In this document: piece after piece, positions 4,057 through 6,346 of the stretch | Numbering within the stretch: the first letter of the stretch is position 1 | How the letters are laid out: each line of letters begins with the position of its first letter | From: a bacterium | Lineage (GTDB): Bacteria > Patescibacteriota > Minisyncoccia > Phycocordibacterales > UBA10002 | Length of the DNA: 6,346 nt | Direction of reading: 5' to 3' | Assembly: GCA_030648695.1 (NCBI GenBank) | Contig: JAUSHG010000001.1 | Span: forward strand, 1-6,346 | Program-made: the position numbers and the translations under genes | The notes under the pieces: generated by a model | What the model was told of the DNA's origin: nothing | Database searches by the model: none | Seen by the model: only the letters and a program-made list of their open reading frames with translations

Positions 4057-4737
4057 TCATCGCATAATTTCATTAGAATAGGCAATTAACAGTTTCTGCC
4101 AAAATTTCATCTTCAACAAATACCGAGTGCCCGACAAACTAAATCTCAAACAGCCCTTATAGTTAGGCCTCTTTTTGAATCCGGTACTACTAGGTTTATA
4201 AACTGTTTTTCGGAAATTGGTTAGGGGTATATCAGCAATCTCAGACCAAAATTTCTCGCAATTTTCATGGGCATAAAGTTTGTGTAGATATAGTTGACAT
4301 CTAATCTGCGTCATGGATATACCGAGATATCGGAAACACCATTTAACCATGAATCTCGTCATTTCCGCGTCAGAATTAGTGAAGTGGAAACTAGTATCCC
4401 GCTTTGACCCCTCTGCCCAATATAGAGCGACACCGGAACAAAACAGGGAATCGTCTTTAAACTGTGCAAATTCTTTTTTAGCAGCATCAAATTGCTGCCT
4501 TTCTCTGATCAAGCGATTTCTTCTGTTTGTGGCTGCCACTTTAATACGACCTCTGGAAATATTGGAATCCATGCGTTTCCTTAAAGTAGTTCTTTCTTCT
4601 TCCGTAAGTGGTAAATCTTTGAGCCAAATTGATAACGAACTTTTTGATACGGGGAGAACAGCTAAAATATCTCGGTAACTTAAACCCTTACGACGTAACT
4701 CCAAAGCATGTTTTTTCTCCTGTACCAATGCAAGCAT
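4057..4737 (-). CDS. HTH-domain protein with WAEG motif, possibly LAGLIDADG-related
   Basis: A 226-residue protein of unestablished function. Residues 11-42 form a clear helix-turn-helix (RRKGLSYRDILAVLPVSKSS, then LSIWLKDLPL), like resolvase/transposase-type DNA-binding domains. A basic linker rich in Arg and Lys (50-92) follows. The C-terminal part has GVALYWAEGSKR (102-113), FTNSD (119-123), FMVKWCFRYLGI (129-140) and a Lys/Arg-rich region KKRPNYKG (188-195). I recognise this layout from uncharacterised proteins in CPR bacteria and archaea. The LYWAEG helix recalls the core of LAGLIDADG homing endonucleases, but only one such motif is visible and the link is inference. Its reading frame looks more A+T-rich than ddl or the CCA enzyme. 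It ends 10 nt from the 5' end of tRNA-Arg, which fits a mobile or homing gene next to a tRNA. The ATG at 4737 has a TATAAT box 13 nt upstream. Confidence 0.75.
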   Translation of the reverse strand: MLALVQEKKHALELRRKGLSYRDILAVLPVSKSSLSIWLKDLPLTEEERTTLRKRMDSNISRGRIKVAATNRRNRLIRERQQFDAAKKEFAQFKDDSLFCSGVALYWAEGSKRDTSFHFTNSDAEMTRFMVKWCFRYLGISMTQIRCQLYLHKLYAHENCEKFWSEIADIPLTNFRKTVYKPSSTGFKKRPNYKGCLRFSLSGTRYLLKMKFWQKLLIAYSNEIMR

Positions 4738-4750
4738 GATATATGTAACT

Positions 4751-4756
4751 ATTATA
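4751..4756 (-). promoter_or_regulatory. -10 box of the HTH/WAEG gene
   Basis: The minus strand carries a perfect TATAAT separated from the ATG at 4737 by 13 nt, so the transcript leader would be only about 6-8 nt, with no room for a Shine-Dalgarno. No convincing -35 is seen. The spacing is identical to that of the divergent CCA-enzyme promoter in the same 71-bp intergenic region. Confidence 0.5.
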
Positions 4757-4789
4757 TATGGTTCATTATATATTATTTCACTACTGGAG

Positions 4790-4795
4790 TATAAT
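4790..4795 (+). promoter_or_regulatory. -10 box of the CCA-adding enzyme gene
   Basis: A perfect TATAAT ends 13 nt before the ATG at 4809. It therefore argues against the in-frame upstream ATG at 4758, which would lie before the transcript start. A GGAG at 4786-4789 is too far from the ATG to act as a Shine-Dalgarno and would not be transcribed. The -35 region (TATATA at the usual spacing) is poor. Confidence 0.55.
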
Positions 4796-4798
4796 TAT

Positions 4799-4807
4799 TT
4801 ATCCACA
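4799..4807 (+). promoter_or_regulatory. DnaA-box-like 9-mer in the CCA-enzyme leader
   Basis: TTATCCACA is an exact match to the classic DnaA box and lies between the -10 box and the ATG of the CCA-adding enzyme. DnaA bound here could repress the gene, or the match may be chance; it is a single site without neighbouring boxes. Confidence 0.25.
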
Positions 4808-4808
4808 T

Positions 4809-6302
4809 ATGAACCAGAAATTTTCCGTTCCGGAATCAGTGGCAAATGTAGCTAAAACCCTTGAAACAGGAGGGTTTGAGGCGTACCTTATCGGCGGCTG
4901 TGTACGTGACTTACTGCTTGGCCGCACTCCCAAGGACTGGGACATCACCTCCAACGCCACACCTCCCGAAATCACTGCATTGTTTCCAAAAACCTTCTAT
5001 GAAAACGAGTACGGGACCGTGGGAGTGGTGACCGAAGGCATAGAGGACGAAACACTAAAGGTGGTTGAGGTAACACCGTACCGGCTGGAGGGCGGATATT
5101 CAGATAAACGCCGGCCGGACAAGGTCTCGTGGAGCACAAATCTGGAAGATGACCTCAAACGGCGGGATTTCACCATCAATGCCATTGCCCTTCGGCTCGG
5201 GAAGGAAACACGGGGAAACTATGAGGGTACGCTCGTAGACCTCTATGAGGGGCAGATAGACCTTGCAAAGAAGACCCTGCGCACGGTAGGAGAGCCCACG
5301 GCGCGTTTTTCCGAAGACGCCCTGCGGATGCTTCGCGCCATACGCATTGCCGTGGAGCTTGATTTCACGATTGACCCCGAAACACAAAAAGCCATTGTGG
5401 AGAATGCCGAACACCTTAAAGAGATAGCGCCCGAACGCATACGGGAGGAGTTTATCCGGATTCTCATGTCGGAAAAGCCCGATTATGGTCTTATCTTAAG
5501 CCATAAATTGGGAGTATTGCGCTTCATGGCACCTGAACTGGAAGAGGGAATCGGGGTGGACCAAAACAAAGCGCATTCCTATGACGTGTTTGAGCATTGT
5601 ATCCGGACATTAGCGCACGCGGCAAAGAAAAAGTTTGATTTGGAAACCCGTTTGGCGGCTCTGTTCCATGATATCGGCAAAATTCCCACTCGGCGGTTTT
5701 CCGATGAAAAGCATGACTGGACCTTTCACGGTCATGATGTCGTGGGTGCAAAAATTACCGCTAAAATTCTCGCCCGGCTGGGATTTCCCAAAAAAACCAT
5801 TGAGGTGGTCACCAAGCTCGTGCGCTGGCACATGTTTTTCTCCGATACCGAGCAGATTACACATTCGGCGGTGCGCCGGATTGTCGGAAATGTGGGAACG
5901 GAGCACATCTGGCAGCTCATGAATGTGCGTCTGGCGGACCGGATAGGCACCGGACGGCCCAAAGAGAGCCCTTACCGCCTGCGCAAATACCATTCAATGG
6001 TTGATGAGGTCATGCGCGACCCTCTTTCGGTTTCAATGCTTAAAATCAATGGTGCAAAAATCATGGAAGTAGCCGGAATCTCTCCCGGACCTGCAATAGG
6101 CCTGATTTTGCATGCACTTCTTGAAGAAGTGCTTGACGAACCGGCAAAAAACACCGAAGAGTACCTGCAGTCCCGCGCCAAAGAACTGGCCGCGCTTCCT
6201 GAAAAAGCGCTTTTGGATCTGGGTGAAAAGGGAAAGCAGACCAAGGTGAAAGAAGAAGAAAAACACATTCGCGAAATACGCAAGAAACACTGGGTAGAGT
6301 AG
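4809..6302 (+). CDS. cca: CCA-adding tRNA nucleotidyltransferase with HD domain
   Basis: Adds or repairs the 3' CCA of tRNAs using CTP and ATP, a necessary step for the three tRNAs in this window. It is a class II nucleotidyltransferase of 497 residues from ATG 4809. The catalytic head has LIGGCVRDLLLG (27-38) and the metal-binding DWD (43-45), followed by RRDFTINAIAL (118-128). The neck region ARFSEDALRMLRAIR (165-179) follows. An HD phosphohydrolase domain has FEHC (261-264), HDIGK (287-291) and HGHD (307-310). The C-terminus is charged and probably helical. HD-containing family members can also have phosphatase or phosphodiesterase activity. The frame opens at ATG 4758, but the conserved region and the TATAAT at 4790 favour 4809. 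Poly(A) polymerase shares the head domain; the HD domain makes the CCA enzyme the better call, though A-adding specificity cannot be ruled out. It is divergent from the HTH gene. Confidence 0.93.
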   Translation: MNQKFSVPESVANVAKTLETGGFEAYLIGGCVRDLLLGRTPKDWDITSNATPPEITALFPKTFYENEYGTVGVVTEGIEDETLKVVEVTPYRLEGGYSDKRRPDKVSWSTNLEDDLKRRDFTINAIALRLGKETRGNYEGTLVDLYEGQIDLAKKTLRTVGEPTARFSEDALRMLRAIRIAVELDFTIDPETQKAIVENAEHLKEIAPERIREEFIRILMSEKPDYGLILSHKLGVLRFMAPELEEGIGVDQNKAHSYDVFEHCIRTLAHAAKKKFDLETRLAALFHDIGKIPTRRFSDEKHDWTFHGHDVVGAKITAKILARLGFPKKTIEVVTKLVRWHMFFSDTEQITHSAVRRIVGNVGTEHIWQLMNVRLADRIGTGRPKESPYRLRKYHSMVDEVMRDPLSVSMLKINGAKIMEVAGISPGPAIGLILHALLEEVLDEPAKNTEEYLQSRAKELAALPEKALLDLGEKGKQTKVKEEEKHIREIRKKHWVE

Positions 6303-6306
6303 AGAT

Positions 6307-6346
6307 AAGTTGGTAAGTTTTAAGTTGATAAGTTCAAAGTTAGAAG
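6307..6346 (+). repeat. Degenerate AAGTT tandem repeat at window edge
   Basis: AAGTT begins at 6307, 6315, 6322, 6330 and 6337, with AAG again at 6344, so units are 7 or 8 bases. It starts 4 nt after the CCA-enzyme stop and continues past the window. No hairpin or T-run terminator is visible. It looks like low-complexity spacer DNA, possibly slippage-derived; the function is unknown. Confidence 0.55.

Noticed and set aside
4758..4808. Extra 17 N-terminal codons of the CCA-adding enzyme
   Set aside because: They overlap the TATAAT box, encode a non-family sequence, and precede the usual beginning of the catalytic head; ATG 4809 fits better.
6114..6132. Perfect 9-bp inverted repeat GCACTTCTT-G-AAGAAGTGC in the CCA-enzyme gene
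   Set aside because: It falls in a Leu/Leu/Glu/Glu-coding stretch, where such symmetry arises readily from codon content; no second layer or copy was noticed.

Overview
The window looks like chromosomal DNA from a streamlined bacterium, most likely a Candidate Phyla Radiation (Patescibacteria/Parcubacteria-type) lineage. Four things point that way: compact housekeeping genes with weak or absent Shine-Dalgarno sequences, -10 boxes only a few bases from start codons, tRNA genes without an encoded CCA, and a YraN-family protein and an HTH/WAEG protein of types I associate with these genomes. This assignment is inference; no rRNA or marker gene is present.

Layout. Minus strand, bases 1-2390: tRNA-Pro(UGG), a histidine-phosphatase-superfamily enzyme, D-alanine-D-alanine ligase (ddl) and a 5' portion of endonuclease III (nth) that runs off the left edge. 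The first two protein genes are separated by only 6 nt, and a perfect 37-nt palindrome fills most of the gap between ddl and nth. The tRNA-Pro is flanked by two decayed tRNA pieces whose acceptor strands match each other better than they match the intact gene between them. Bases 2391-2749 hold no protein gene but contain hairpins, inverted repeats and several copies of a TGTCCTTTAT motif. Minus strand, 2750-3627: a YraN-family nuclease-like gene and a Nudix hydrolase. Bases 3628-3859 are non-coding, with a parS-like palindrome, a hairpin, more TGTCC motifs and DnaA-box-like 9-mers. Minus strand, 3860-4737: tRNA-Gly(GCC), tRNA-Arg(UCG) and an A+T-rich HTH/LAGLIDADG-like gene ending 10 nt from tRNA-Arg. 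Plus strand, 4809-6302: a CCA-adding enzyme, divergent from the HTH gene, followed by a short degenerate AAGTT repeat at the right edge.

How the parts fit. The CCA-adding enzyme would be needed to finish the three tRNAs here, because none encodes CCA. Ddl feeds peptidoglycan synthesis, nth serves base-excision repair, and the Nudix and histidine phosphatases are probable metabolite clean-up enzymes.

The main discovery is a dense cluster of palindromes of the form GTTTCA-NN-TGAAAC between 2262 and 3760. Eight sites have no more than one mismatch at the 12 fixed positions, and two more have two mismatches. One intergenic member (3658-3671) is identical to the 14-bp core of the bacterial centromere site parS. 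Several sites lie exactly 105 bp apart, and they run through the yraN and Nudix reading frames. I read this as a candidate ParB-binding centromere region, although another dyad-binding protein is possible.
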